A DNA stretch of 43,820 nucleotides from a virus, in the IMG/VR virus record IMGVR_UViG_3300042923_000471, positions 1-43,820 of that record; one strand, given 5' to 3'. Below are positions 20,763 through 29,370 of this stretch, one piece after another. Each line of letters opens with the position of its first letter. The first letter of the stretch is position 1. The notes beneath the pieces are model-generated. The model did no database searches, had not been told where the DNA came from, and saw nothing but the letters and a program-made list of their open reading frames with translations. Both the position numbers and the translations under genes were made by a program.

Positions 20763-21863
20763 ATGGAAACAGCACAACAAAAAGTTGATCGTTTGCAAGC
20801 TGAATTAGACGCACTAAACAGTCAAAGTCCGCGCAATGAAGCTGCGGTAAATCAAACTGCGAATGCGTTGGATGAGGCTAAGAAAGAACTAGAGCAAGAA
20901 CAGGCTACGCAAGTGAAAATCCAAGAAGATCATGTCGCTCGTGTTTCTACTGTTGCATCACAATTTGATGATTTCCTTGCAAACCTTAATCTCGGCGGAC
21001 TAACATTGCGCCAGGTGATCGGTGGCGAAAAAGAGTACCAGTTAGCTAGCATCGATTTAAAAAAGGCTTTTATAGCTCAAGCTGAATCATTCAGCGATGA
21101 GTTGAGCAAGCAACAGGCCGCACACAATGATGCATTGAGAGCTGCGCAGGATCGTGAAAATCAGCTAAAACGGCAAAATGAAAACCTACAAGCGAAAGTA
21201 ACTCAACAAGATGCGCTACTAGAAGAAGCTAATCGTAAAGCAATGCAAGATGCACTGGAACGCGCAAATCTTGAGCAATCTCGTAATAATGCGGTTGCGC
21301 AGCTGGAGGAAGCACGCATCCAAATCGATCAACAAAAAGGACACATCGAAGATTTGCAAACTCAAATCTCAATTGGCGTCCGTGGAGCGATTAACGTTAT
21401 CGATACAGCAGAGGAAGAACTACAGAAGAAAGCGTTGGCTGATCAGATTCGTAAAGAGCGCACCATTTACGATGTTCAATGGGTTGATGAGATCAGACGC
21501 ACACGTAAAAAAGCTAAGTTAGCTTCCACAGGTGAAGAGATTGACTTCCCGTGGACAGAGGAAAGCAAGTTCTTCGTCATCCAAGAAGCTGAGGTAAGCC
21601 AGTTTCGAATCGAGTACCCATCCGATCAAGAAGCTGTTTCAGATAGTCCATTGGGGAATGAAAAAGTTGCTGACGTAACAATGGGGGATACGTTTCCAGA
21701 ATTACCCCGAGCAGAAGCGCCAGAAGTACCAGCCTTATCAATACCAGGGGATATCGGACAACCTGAGGCTGAAACGAATAGTGGAGTCACGAAGGCAGAA
21801 CTCGAAGAAAGACTCTCCAAGTTCGCTCAAGAATTCGGGTTGGTAAAGCAAGCTGTAGCTTAA
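20763..21863 (+). CDS. Long coiled-coil protein, 366 aa
   Basis: ATG 20763 follows AGGAGGATG. Heptad-rich helix covers about residues 1-55 and 105-220, split by a compact segment (about 65-100). The C-terminal third includes a Trp-containing domain (about 225-280), an acidic/Pro linker and a final helix. It resembles phage or plasmid coiled-coil DNA-associated proteins in general shape only; function is unknown. It has its own promoter and precedes the HNH gene and the late regulator. Confidence 0.75.
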   Translation: METAQQKVDRLQAELDALNSQSPRNEAAVNQTANALDEAKKELEQEQATQVKIQEDHVARVSTVASQFDDFLANLNLGGLTLRQVIGGEKEYQLASIDLKKAFIAQAESFSDELSKQQAAHNDALRAAQDRENQLKRQNENLQAKVTQQDALLEEANRKAMQDALERANLEQSRNNAVAQLEEARIQIDQQKGHIEDLQTQISIGVRGAINVIDTAEEELQKKALADQIRKERTIYDVQWVDEIRRTRKKAKLASTGEEIDFPWTEESKFFVIQEAEVSQFRIEYPSDQEAVSDSPLGNEKVADVTMGDTFPELPRAEAPEVPALSIPGDIGQPEAETNSGVTKAELEERLSKFAQEFGLVKQAVA

Positions 21864-21872
21864 TACAACATT

Positions 21873-21900
21873 ATGGCGCTCATGCAGGTTAAGTGGGCGC
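21873..21900. repeat. Hairpin repeat flanking the HNH gene, left copy
   Basis: ATGGCGCTC and GTGGGCGC, separated here by 11 bases, recur at 22468-22487 separated by 3 bases. The two copies flank the HNH gene and each can form a short GC stem. Confidence 0.6.
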
Positions 21901-21922
21901 TCTCTTGGGAGGGATGAATGCA

Positions 21923-22453
21923 GTGAAAAACAACTATGAGATTCGTGGAGATGTAACGGCTATATTTCTTAAAAGTGATAAGTACGGGGATATGGAGACA
22001 ATAATTAGCACGGACAAGTTAGAAGTTGTAAAAAAATTCGAAAATAGTTGGTATCCATGGTACCACAAGCACACAGACTCATTTTACGTTAGAGGAAACA
22101 CACCATGTGTCGACGGGACTAGAAAAACAATTACAATGCATAGATTTATTACAGGTGATCCAAAAGGTATGGTGGTAGACCATTTCAATCATGACACCTT
22201 GGACAATACAGATTTTAATCTACGTATTGCTACCACTTTGCAAAATAACCAAAACACAAAAGGCGCTCGCAGAAATAACATAAGCGGAGTTAGAGGCGTG
22301 ACGTGGGATAAAACAAGGAAAAAGTGGCTAGCGAAAATCGAAGTAAATGGGACACAAAAAAGATTAGGTAGGTTTAAAACAATTGAAGAAGCGCAAGAAA
22401 TTGTTGTTGAGGCTAGAAAATTATTAATGCCTTATTGCAATGAAAGTGCTTAA
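21923..22453 (+). CDS. HNH endonuclease with AP2-like domain (short type), copy 1
   Basis: The GTG at 21923 is chosen by its GGGAGGG spacing and by the matching N-terminus (MKN-YEIRGDVTAI) of the paralogue at 39242; ATG 21914 is possible. The 176-residue protein has an HNH core around 85-120: MVVDHFNHDTLDNTDFNLRI, then an N-rich stretch. A C-terminal AP2-like domain (about 125-170) carries GVRGVTWDKTRKKW. It is a free-standing homing endonuclease that nicks or cuts related genomes. Near-identical short repeats lie on both sides (21873-21900, 22468-22487). Confidence 0.88.
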   Translation: MKNNYEIRGDVTAIFLKSDKYGDMETIISTDKLEVVKKFENSWYPWYHKHTDSFYVRGNTPCVDGTRKTITMHRFITGDPKGMVVDHFNHDTLDNTDFNLRIATTLQNNQNTKGARRNNISGVRGVTWDKTRKKWLAKIEVNGTQKRLGRFKTIEEAQEIVVEARKLLMPYCNESA

Positions 22454-22467
22454 TTGATTAACACATC

Positions 22468-22487
22468 ATGGCGCTCCTAGTGGGCGC
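22468..22487. repeat. Hairpin repeat flanking the HNH gene, right copy
   Basis: ATGGCGCTC-CTA-GTGGGCGC matches the two arms of the left copy. It may be a target duplication, a hairpin carried with the HNH gene, or a conserved hairpin before each gene. Confidence 0.6.
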
Positions 22488-22509
22488 CTTATCTATAAGG
22501 GGTGGCAGT

Positions 22510-22695
22510 ATGATCAAGTTAAAACGAAGAGTGCGAAGAGATGGTTACAATTACGATGTAGATTGGTATGTTCGGAAGGATGCCATTCTTGGAGTATACG
22601 GCAAAGCAGGGTTTACATGCGTCTACATGGCTCCTGGTTGTGAATATGAAGTATTAACTAGTGTTGATGAAATCCTTAAATTACTTTCTGAGTGA
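22510..22695 (+). CDS. Hypothetical protein, 61 aa
   Basis: ATG 22510 has AAGGGGTGG upstream. The product is beta-rich with several Tyr, ending in an acidic helix. No family was recognised. It directly precedes the late regulator gene. Confidence 0.6.
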   Translation: MIKLKRRVRRDGYNYDVDWYVRKDAILGVYGKAGFTCVYMAPGCEYEVLTSVDEILKLLSE

Positions 22696-22705
22696 GGTGA
22701 TATAA

Positions 22706-23176
22706 ATGAGCATAGACAAGAACAAAGTAACGGAACTCTTGTCGAACTACCGAAGTTATAAAGCGGCAATCATTAACTTTGAGAGTTACAAGCCTACTCC
22801 TAGCGCAGGAATCGCCAATTACAGTGGGATGCCAGGAGGATCGGGAGCAACGGAACTATTCTTTGATCGTACAGGCAGAGCAGCTGATATGGGATTCACA
22901 AGCGCATTAGATCACTTTGATCATGATATGTATGTGGCTGTTGTGGCTATCATTGATTTCACTGTATCTCAGGTGCTGACGGATGATGAACGGTATGTCA
23001 TTACTCATAAGTGGCTTGATCGTAACCCGATGGACTTATACAAGATAGCGATGATCAAGGACAAGGATGAGAGCACGATACGCAGATGGCACCGTAAAGC
23101 GCTGAGCAAACTAGCCATCTCATTCTCAGGAATTCCGAACGCGCCGCATATCGAAATGTTCGAAAAAGTGGTGTGA
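22706..23176 (+). CDS. ArpU-like late transcription regulator
   Basis: The protein has 156 residues. A helical N-terminal region (about 1-30) and a Gly-rich loop precede a sigma-region-4-like end: DDERYVITHKWLDRNPMDLYKIAMIKDKDESTIRRWHRKALSKLA (about 95-142), as in ArpU/RinA-type phage activators. Such proteins switch on the late (packaging, structural, lysis) operon. Right after its stop lie two direct repeats and two promoter-like elements before the terminase genes, as expected for its target. Confidence 0.82.
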   Translation: MSIDKNKVTELLSNYRSYKAAIINFESYKPTPSAGIANYSGMPGGSGATELFFDRTGRAADMGFTSALDHFDHDMYVAVVAIIDFTVSQVLTDDERYVITHKWLDRNPMDLYKIAMIKDKDESTIRRWHRKALSKLAISFSGIPNAPHIEMFEKVV

Positions 23177-23211
23177 ATGCACGGTTTATGCACGGTTACC
23201 TGTAGTATAGT
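23177..23211 (+). promoter_or_regulatory. Direct repeats and candidate late promoter
   Basis: ATGCACGGTT occurs at 23177-23186 and again at 23188-23197, one helical turn apart. TATAGT (23206-23211) follows at a -10 distance. The repeats fill the -35 region, which fits activation by the ArpU-like protein encoded just upstream. Confidence 0.55.
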
Positions 23212-23261
23212 AATAGTATCAGGAGAAAGTTGCTAACGTATTGATAGCTATGTGCGCAGTC

Positions 23262-23289
23262 TTGCGTTACAACTCTCTTGTTGTATAAT
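23262..23289 (+). promoter_or_regulatory. Sigma-A-like promoter before the structured leader
   Basis: TTGCGT (23262-23267), a 16-bp spacer and TATAAT (23284-23289) predict a start near 23296, at the 5' edge of the structured RNA region. Confidence 0.6.
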
Positions 23290-23295
23290 ATGATT

Positions 23296-23383
23296 ACGAC
23301 TCTGTAGTTCAATATTTGCTCAAGAACGGTGAGCTAGCCGAAAGGCGAAACCCACAGGGTGCAGTTAAAGTCTGCCAGAGGCG
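23296..23383 (+). ncRNA. Multi-stem leader RNA upstream of the terminase operon
   Basis: An outer stem joins CGACTCTG (23297-23304, one mismatch) to CAGAGGCG (23376-23383). It encloses four consecutive hairpins: GCTCA/TGAGC (23318-23334), GCC-GAAA-GGC (23337-23346), CCC-ACA-GGG (23351-23359) and GCAG/CTGC (23361-23375), with joiners UA, GAAA and U. The regular nesting and the promoter just ahead argue for a folded RNA. The known class, if any, was not recognised. It ends 21 bases before the next start codon. Confidence 0.45.
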
Positions 23384-23404
23384 TTCATAAAGGGAAGTGG
23401 TACC

Positions 23405-23518
23405 ATGCTAGATGCGCTAGACGCACTGTGCTGGATATCAGTTCCTTTTTGCGTTTGGTGGCATTGGTTTTGGAGTGTCTACTACATGGAGAGTGATTCG
23501 ATTGAAAGCGACGATTAA
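23405..23518 (+). CDS. Small Trp-rich membrane peptide, 37 aa
   Basis: ATG 23405 follows AAAGGGAAGTGG. One hydrophobic, Trp-rich helix (about 7-28) is followed by an acidic tail. It is the first frame after the leader RNA and overlaps the next gene. Function unknown. Confidence 0.5.
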   Translation: MLDALDALCWISVPFCVWWHWFWSVYYMESDSIESDD

Positions 23519-23741
23519 TGGGATAGCGGTCGAGGGAACACCACAGGAAATTATGGAGTTCCAGAGGTTGCAGAATGAAAAAAATGGCATAAAATCTATC
23601 GCTCCGATGGATGCAGATAAGATAAAGGACTATCAAGATGTGTTTAAGTACGCTATTACTAGCATTGGTGGAAGTACACTCCCAAACAAAGGTTGCCCGA
23701 ATAACGCATATGGTTGCTACTGCACGGGTGCGTGTAAGTAA
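23502..23741 (+). CDS. Hypothetical protein, 79 aa
   Basis: TTG 23502 with GGAG upstream is chosen because the conserved-looking start KATINGIAVEGTPQEI follows at once; a GTG at 23475 is possible. The middle is helical and a Cys cluster (CPNNAYGCYCTGAC) closes the protein, perhaps binding metal. It lies directly before terminase. Confidence 0.6.
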   Translation: MKATINGIAVEGTPQEIMEFQRLQNEKNGIKSIAPMDADKIKDYQDVFKYAITSIGGSTLPNKGCPNNAYGCYCTGACK

Positions 23742-23770
23742 AATTACATTAGGAAAGAAGGTGGATGATG

Positions 23771-24322
23771 ATGGCATTAAGCGATGAGAAGCGAGAACAG
23801 GTCAAAGCGCTTCTTGCCACAGGAGCAGCTAAAAACGATGTGGCTAAGAAATGCAAAGTCTCATGGGCTACTGTAGATAGTATCTCAAAAGAAAATCCCG
23901 ATGAAATTGAGAGTTTTCGAGAACATAAAAGAATGCAGTTTGTTGATCGACTATGGAACAGCATGGACAAGGCTTTAGGGTTAGCTGATAAACGCATTGA
24001 GTTGGCTTTAGAGGCATCGGATAAGCTGGATAAACTATCTGACATGATAGGCGACTCTGATTTGGATTTTAAGAAAGCTCAAGAGTTACAAAATGCAATC
24101 ACTAATCTTTCAACTGTGCCACTTGGACAAATATCGACGTTCATAGGGACGATGTATGATAAGCACGCATTGATGACTGGTGGTAAAACTGGACAGATAG
24201 GCGTGAGTGGTGGATTAGACAACACCAATACAGATTTGACTAGTATGACTCCAGATGAACGGAGGGCGAGGATAGATGAGCTTAACCGCCGCCGAGGAGC
24301 TGGAGCTAATAGCGCTTCTTGA
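23771..24322 (+). CDS. terS: Terminase small subunit
   Basis: The product has 183 residues. Of three successive ATGs, the one at 23771 has the best spacing to AAGGTGG. The N-terminal HTH (about 12-45: TGAAKNDVAKKCKVSWATVD) would recognise the packaging site. A helical middle (about 60-125) and a Gly-rich region precede an Arg-rich tail. It overlaps the large subunit by 47 bases. It selects phage DNA and regulates the motor. Confidence 0.85.
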   Translation: MALSDEKREQVKALLATGAAKNDVAKKCKVSWATVDSISKENPDEIESFREHKRMQFVDRLWNSMDKALGLADKRIELALEASDKLDKLSDMIGDSDLDFKKAQELQNAITNLSTVPLGQISTFIGTMYDKHALMTGGKTGQIGVSGGLDNTNTDLTSMTPDERRARIDELNRRRGAGANSAS

Positions 24323-25829
24323 AGAAGAAGAGAAGCATCAAGCGCGAACAAACTATTACGCCTATGTGAAATACACACATAAGCTAATTTACAAATATAC
24401 TCGACATGGTGAATTCATCTGTAATGTCCTGAATGATGCGGTCAACAAAAGAAAGCGCATGAGGGCAAAGGAAATCCCTGTTGAAACGCAATATTTTATG
24501 TTTAGCGTACCCGCCCAGCATGGTAAGTCGATGCACATAACGGAAACGTTCCCCAGTTACTTCTTAGGACACTTTCCAAGTGAAGGAGTCATCGAGATCA
24601 GCTATAACTCGGGGTTTGCTGCTAAATTTGGTGGTAGGAATAAAGATAAGGTAAAAGACGTCGGCAAGGAGTTATTCGGTATCGGTGTCGCGAAAGACAA
24701 AGACAGTAGCGATGAGTGGGATGTTGTTAATGAAGAAGGTAAGAAGACGCGCGGTGGCATGATATCACGAGGGGTTTTAGCTGGTATCACAGGCTCATCC
24801 TTGGGCGACTGTGTAATCATTGATGATCCCATTAAAAACGCTGAAGAGGCTAACTCGGAGACAATGAGAGCCAAACAATGGGAAGAATGGAGAGATTCGA
24901 TTCGTCGTCGTATACATCCAGGAGCTATTGTTATTTTAATCAACACTAGATGGCATGAGGATGATTTGTGGGGAAGGTTACTTAATCCTGAATACGCCAA
25001 ACCTTTCCCATGGAAAGTGTATAACCTCCCACTTGAATGTGATCAGACTCATATCGATAAAGAAGGAAATCCTCTTAACAGAAAATTAGGAGAACCGTTG
25101 TGGCCTGAGATGTACGGATATCAACATATCCAAGAAGCTAAGAGCTACCCTAGCTCATTCAACGCAATGGACCAAGGCAGACCAACAGCAGAAGAAGGTA
25201 ATATCATCAAGAAGGCGTGGTGGCGGTGGTATGATACTCTCCCCACTCTGGAAACGAAGATACTTTCCGTGGATGCGAGTTTCAAAGATACGGATGACAG
25301 CGCCAAATGTTCGATTCAAGTATGGGGTAAGTCAGGTGGATATATTTATCTCGTAGATAATGACACACGTCGTATGGACTTTGTGACATCGCTACAGGCC
25401 ATACAGATCATGTTACACAAGCATCCTGATATAAGAGCCAAGTACATCGAAGATAAGGCGAATGGATCGGCAATTATTAATGTCATGAATCGTAAGCTAG
25501 GCGGCTTCATTCCTGTTAAAGCTGATGCTGGCACAGGTGGTAAAGAAGCTAGAGCGAAAGCGGTGACGCCTTGGATCGAATCAGGTAACACATTCCTTCC
25601 ACGCGGAACTGAATGGGCAAATGAATTTGTAGAGGAATGTGCCGCATTCCCAAAAGGAACATATGCCGATCAGGTAGATGCCATGAGTCAAGGGATGCAG
25701 AAAATTATAGATTCGATAGGAAACTTTAAACCTTGGGCAGCTACGCCGGAGAATAATCCTCACAAATCAATAATGGACAGTGATTTCGATGACTTCGCGC
25801 AGGAAAAAGCAAGCAGTGGATGGGGGTGA
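24276..25829 (+). CDS. terL: Terminase large subunit
   Basis: The protein has 517 residues. The ATPase half shows Walker A PAQHGKS (79-85), Walker B CVIIDD (179-184) and a coupling motif LINTRWHED (221-229). The nuclease half shows LSVDASFKDTDD (about 330-341), YIEDKANG (about 390-397) and YADQVDAM near the C-terminus, i.e. the RNase H-like Asp/Glu/Asp set. It packages DNA through the portal and cuts it from the concatemer. The ATG lies inside the small-subunit gene with GGAGGGCGAGG upstream. Confidence 0.95.
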   Translation: MSLTAAEELELIALLEEEEKHQARTNYYAYVKYTHKLIYKYTRHGEFICNVLNDAVNKRKRMRAKEIPVETQYFMFSVPAQHGKSMHITETFPSYFLGHFPSEGVIEISYNSGFAAKFGGRNKDKVKDVGKELFGIGVAKDKDSSDEWDVVNEEGKKTRGGMISRGVLAGITGSSLGDCVIIDDPIKNAEEANSETMRAKQWEEWRDSIRRRIHPGAIVILINTRWHEDDLWGRLLNPEYAKPFPWKVYNLPLECDQTHIDKEGNPLNRKLGEPLWPEMYGYQHIQEAKSYPSSFNAMDQGRPTAEEGNIIKKAWWRWYDTLPTLETKILSVDASFKDTDDSAKCSIQVWGKSGGYIYLVDNDTRRMDFVTSLQAIQIMLHKHPDIRAKYIEDKANGSAIINVMNRKLGGFIPVKADAGTGGKEARAKAVTPWIESGNTFLPRGTEWANEFVEECAAFPKGTYADQVDAMSQGMQKIIDSIGNFKPWAATPENNPHKSIMDSDFDDFAQEKASSGWG

Positions 25830-25833
25830 GATC

Positions 25834-26097
25834 GTGGAACCACAATGGGCAATATCAGCATTCGTTGTCTTGCCGCTACTGATCATGTTAGTCTTCTCGT
25901 GGTTTTTTCAGGCTAAGATTAGTGAAAGTAAGGAAAGGCTCATACAAGCGCAGCAAGACACCATTCACAAGCTTTTAAACCGCGAACCTGTTACCTATGC
26001 AGAAGTGGGAACTAAACCCACCAAGAAGGCGACAGACGTTTACGCGGCTTGGGGGTCTCAGATGGTGAATATAGACGAAGACGAACAGCACTCGTAA
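25834..26097 (+). CDS. Single-pass membrane protein, 87 aa
   Basis: GTG 25834 is chosen because GGGGGTGAG precedes it; the frame is open further upstream inside terminase. A strong transmembrane helix (about 7-26: AISAFVVLPLLIMLVFSWFF) is followed by a coiled-coil-like segment and a polar tail. Location between terminase and portal is odd for a membrane protein; no function is proposed. Confidence 0.65.
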   Translation: MEPQWAISAFVVLPLLIMLVFSWFFQAKISESKERLIQAQQDTIHKLLNREPVTYAEVGTKPTKKATDVYAAWGSQMVNIDEDEQHS

Positions 26098-26128
26098 GAG
26101 TGTTTTTATTTTGTATAGGAGGTGACGA

Positions 26129-28294
26129 ATGAGCAAGCTACTGGATAAAACAGCAGAAGTATACGGTGCCGTGAAGGGTATCTTCAATAGCACTGAACCG
26201 CCACCAAAAGTAACAGATGATGAAATAAACACAGAGGCCGAGGAACAGTTGGTCAAGATGGCTAACGACGATTACATCATCTTCAAGGAGAAACGCTCAG
26301 GAATAGAAGATGTATGGCGTAAAGAGCAACAGATGTGGAAGGGTGACCAGTGGAAGGATCTACGACCTCCTGATAACGGTCCGTATCCAGAACGAATGGA
26401 GTATGTCGGTAACGTTGCTTGGAGTCAAATAGAGTCGATTGTATCTCGCCTAACAGGGTGGATGCCTGATGCTACGTTTGAACCAACAGAAGAAGGCGAC
26501 GAGCAAATAGCAAGCACATTGAACTCGTTCATTCCATATGAGCTTAACCAGATTAAGTTTAAGCCTAAACACCTTCGTGCAGTTCGTAGGATGGTCATAC
26601 ACGGACCGTTGATCTATGAAGTATGTTATGACCCAACTGTAGAGGGTGGGCGAGGTATGAACCGCTGGGAAGGTCAAGCGGATATTATGGCGGTTAACTT
26701 CGGTTCATTTTTCCCTGATCCATCAACAAAAGACTTTATCAATCTTCAAAAGGGTAGAGCTCATATTTTGAATTACCTCATGACACTGGATTACATCAAG
26801 GAGAGATGGCCGAAACAAGGCGTCAAGGTAATGGCTGACAATCGTTCTAGTGAAACGGAGATATTTGACCGTGACAGCGAGACGATCATGGGTACTACGC
26901 TAAAGAGTGAAGATAACAGAACAACAGCCAATGTGCTTCGGTACATGTACAAGGGTAAGCCTAAGTATATGAGTTCTGAGGATATCAAGTTGTTTAAGGA
27001 AAAAGCAGCAGACAACATTGCAGATGGCATTGATCCTCTTGAGAATGAGCAAAAGGCCAAGGGGGAAGCAAAGGGAATCCACTTCCTGTACGTGACCACC
27101 AATGGTGTATTCCTGCAACATGCTTCCTACGTGTATGATCACGGTCAATACCCAATTATTGCGCGTACACTCTTCCCAGAAGAGGATAACCCATGGGGTA
27201 AAGGTTACATGAGAGACATGATAAGCCCACAGACGATGTATAACCGCTTTTGCGAGCTCGCAATTGAGGTTACAAGCAAGATGGGAAACTCAGCAATCGT
27301 GTACGGCACAGCGGCTGGTATGTCGGACGCTATCAAGCAGATATGGCGTAGGATTCGCGGTAAAGCTGGGGCGATGCTCCCTGTTGAAGGTGATGTAAAT
27401 CAAGTCAAAGAGTTACAAGGTGTGCCTCCTAATCCTGGCATATTCCAGTATATTCAGCATTTCCTTGAGATGATGCAAAAGATACCAGGAGTGTTTGACT
27501 CAGCTAATGGAGCTGCTAATCCGAATGTGACGAGCGGAAGACAATCTGAGGCACTTATTGCGGCAGCACAGGGACGATTGTCTAGTGCGGCTGAGTTAAT
27601 CGAGGATGCGGCGCAAGAAACTATGGAGCAATTCATCGAGGTTTGCGCGCAGTACTATACCACGGAGCGCGTGGCTCGAATTACTGGTAAGCAAGTGTCA
27701 TTCAGTCGTGATGCTATGACCAAACAAGTAGAAACTAATCAGCCAATGACAGGCGATGATGGTCAGCCGGTCATGCAAATAGTTAATGGTATGCCAGTTC
27801 CGGTCATGTTGAAGGAAGAGTACATCCCTAAGATGGATGTTAGAGTGACGATTGGTGTAGAGAAGCCTAAGGATCGAGAGTACTGGATACAAACAGCTTA
27901 CACATTGTTTAAGACCATTGATCCATTAACACAACTGCCTATGATTGATGCAGAAGCGGTTCGTTTCACAGTTGAAAATGGACGCATGGAGCCGTTTAGT
28001 GTAATTGAAGAACGTCAGCAAAAAGAACAACAGCTAATGCAGAAAATGCAAGAGCTACAAATACAGAATCGGCAGTTACAGCAACAAAATGAACAGATGC
28101 AGCAAGATATTGGCAAGGCTCAGCAAGATAATATGAGTGGTCAGGCCGACTTGTTAAAAGCCGAGAATGAAAAGAACAAAACCGAACTGCAAGCGCAGCA
28201 ACAATTCCACTCACAAGAGATGGATAAGGCTAAACTTGGTCTTGAAGCAGCCAAGATTGATCAGACGGGACAGAGGCAATTGGTAAATTCATAA
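26129..28294 (+). CDS. Portal protein, P22-like
   Basis: The protein has 721 residues, close to the 725 of P22 gp1. The ATG follows AGGAGGTGA. The body (about 60-560) includes IWRRIRGKAGAML and GVPPNPGIFQYIQHFLEMMQ, in the manner of P22-type portals. The C-terminus (about 630-715) is a long Gln-rich coiled coil, matching the helical barrel that P22-type portals extend into the capsid. It forms the dodecameric DNA gate at one vertex and partners terminase, scaffold and the gp4/gp10-like connectors downstream. Confidence 0.85.
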   Translation: MSKLLDKTAEVYGAVKGIFNSTEPPPKVTDDEINTEAEEQLVKMANDDYIIFKEKRSGIEDVWRKEQQMWKGDQWKDLRPPDNGPYPERMEYVGNVAWSQIESIVSRLTGWMPDATFEPTEEGDEQIASTLNSFIPYELNQIKFKPKHLRAVRRMVIHGPLIYEVCYDPTVEGGRGMNRWEGQADIMAVNFGSFFPDPSTKDFINLQKGRAHILNYLMTLDYIKERWPKQGVKVMADNRSSETEIFDRDSETIMGTTLKSEDNRTTANVLRYMYKGKPKYMSSEDIKLFKEKAADNIADGIDPLENEQKAKGEAKGIHFLYVTTNGVFLQHASYVYDHGQYPIIARTLFPEEDNPWGKGYMRDMISPQTMYNRFCELAIEVTSKMGNSAIVYGTAAGMSDAIKQIWRRIRGKAGAMLPVEGDVNQVKELQGVPPNPGIFQYIQHFLEMMQKIPGVFDSANGAANPNVTSGRQSEALIAAAQGRLSSAAELIEDAAQETMEQFIEVCAQYYTTERVARITGKQVSFSRDAMTKQVETNQPMTGDDGQPVMQIVNGMPVPVMLKEEYIPKMDVRVTIGVEKPKDREYWIQTAYTLFKTIDPLTQLPMIDAEAVRFTVENGRMEPFSVIEERQQKEQQLMQKMQELQIQNRQLQQQNEQMQQDIGKAQQDNMSGQADLLKAENEKNKTELQAQQQFHSQEMDKAKLGLEAAKIDQTGQRQLVNS

Positions 28295-28298
28295 ATCA

Positions 28299-28327
28299 GG
28301 GCATGGGTGAGAATCCTATGCCCTTTT
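28299..28327 (+). terminator. Terminator between portal and scaffold
   Basis: GGGCATGGG (28299-28307) pairs with CCTATGCCC (28315-28323) around seven bases and is followed by TTTT. In the middle of a morphogenesis operon it would lower, rather than end, expression, or mark a promoter-driven unit downstream. Confidence 0.65.
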
Positions 28328-28381
28328 GTATTGCTTAATCCTGCCCCAACCATAGGGCCATTTGATAAAGGAGTGTTATCC

Positions 28382-29365
28382 ATGAGTGAAGAAATCGCCA
28401 ACCAAAGCGAAGAATCACCGATTGAAGTTGAAAAAGATTCCGAAACAGAAGCTTTATTCGATAGTTTCGGACTTGCTGCAAAGACAGAAAAGAAAGATAT
28501 TGAATTCCCGAAAATGGATGAACCGACCGATCCTCTCACCACGGAGGACGACGAAGACGAGCCAACAGAGGAAATTCAAACGCCGGAGAAACGCACCATA
28601 AAGGTGAAGTACAACGGCGAGGATAAGGAAGTAGACGAGTCAGAAGCCCCTTCCTTGATCCAAAAGGGAATGAACTATGACAAGGTTCAGCAGAAGCTAA
28701 ATGAGCAACAGAAAGCGCTTGACGAGGTCGCACGCATGCAAGGATTCAAAGACCATGCAGAGCTAATCGCTGAGCTTCCTAAGTTGCGAGAGCAACAACA
28801 ACAAAAAGAGATTGATCAGTTTGAACAAGCGAAGCAGAAGATCATTGACGACCTTGTGTATAACGGTGTAGATGAACAAGCAGCAAGAGAATATGCCGAG
28901 AATAATCCTTTAGTGAAGCAAGCTAAAGAAAAAATTGAGACTGATAAGTTGCAAGAGCAAGTGAGACAAAACGAAATTGCGGAGCAACGAAGGTTATCCG
29001 GTTGGGCGCAGTTGTACGAAGCTTTCCCTGATGCTGGCGAGTCTGCTAAGGCTTTTGCAGAAGGTGGAAGACCTGATTGGTACACCAATGAGATGGAATC
29101 CATGATTTACCAACAAGGTTATAAGCCACTAGATGCTTACAGGCTGGCTAACATGGATAAGATTCAAACGAACACCAAGAAGTCCACCGAACAAAGGATG
29201 ATCAAGGAACGGCAGTTAGGAGTAAGATCCGCAGCCGCAGGCCAAGCACCATCACTTGATAGCGAAGTTACTGTACTCCCGGCGCAAATGGCGTTAGCGG
29301 AGGAATTTGGCGTTTCCGTAAAAGGGATTCAACGTCAAAGCCAATTAATCAAAAACAGGAGGTAA
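28382..29365 (+). CDS. Scaffolding protein
   Basis: ATG 28382 is set by AAAGGAGTG; the open frame extends back to 28307 without a ribosome site. The 327-residue product is highly charged: an acidic N-terminus (about 1-75), a Gln/Glu coiled coil (about 100-215), and a basic, helical C-terminus. Composition and position just before the capsid genes match a scaffold that templates procapsid assembly and exits before packaging. Confidence 0.8.
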   Translation: MSEEIANQSEESPIEVEKDSETEALFDSFGLAAKTEKKDIEFPKMDEPTDPLTTEDDEDEPTEEIQTPEKRTIKVKYNGEDKEVDESEAPSLIQKGMNYDKVQQKLNEQQKALDEVARMQGFKDHAELIAELPKLREQQQQKEIDQFEQAKQKIIDDLVYNGVDEQAAREYAENNPLVKQAKEKIETDKLQEQVRQNEIAEQRRLSGWAQLYEAFPDAGESAKAFAEGGRPDWYTNEMESMIYQQGYKPLDAYRLANMDKIQTNTKKSTEQRMIKERQLGVRSAAAGQAPSLDSEVTVLPAQMALAEEFGVSVKGIQRQSQLIKNRR

Positions 29366-29370
29366 TATAC

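Noticed and set aside
23296-23383. A tRNA gene or a known riboswitch
   Set aside because: Several hairpins inside an outer stem gave a tRNA-like impression, but there is no T-loop sequence or 7-bp acceptor with anticodon arm, and no riboswitch consensus I know fits.
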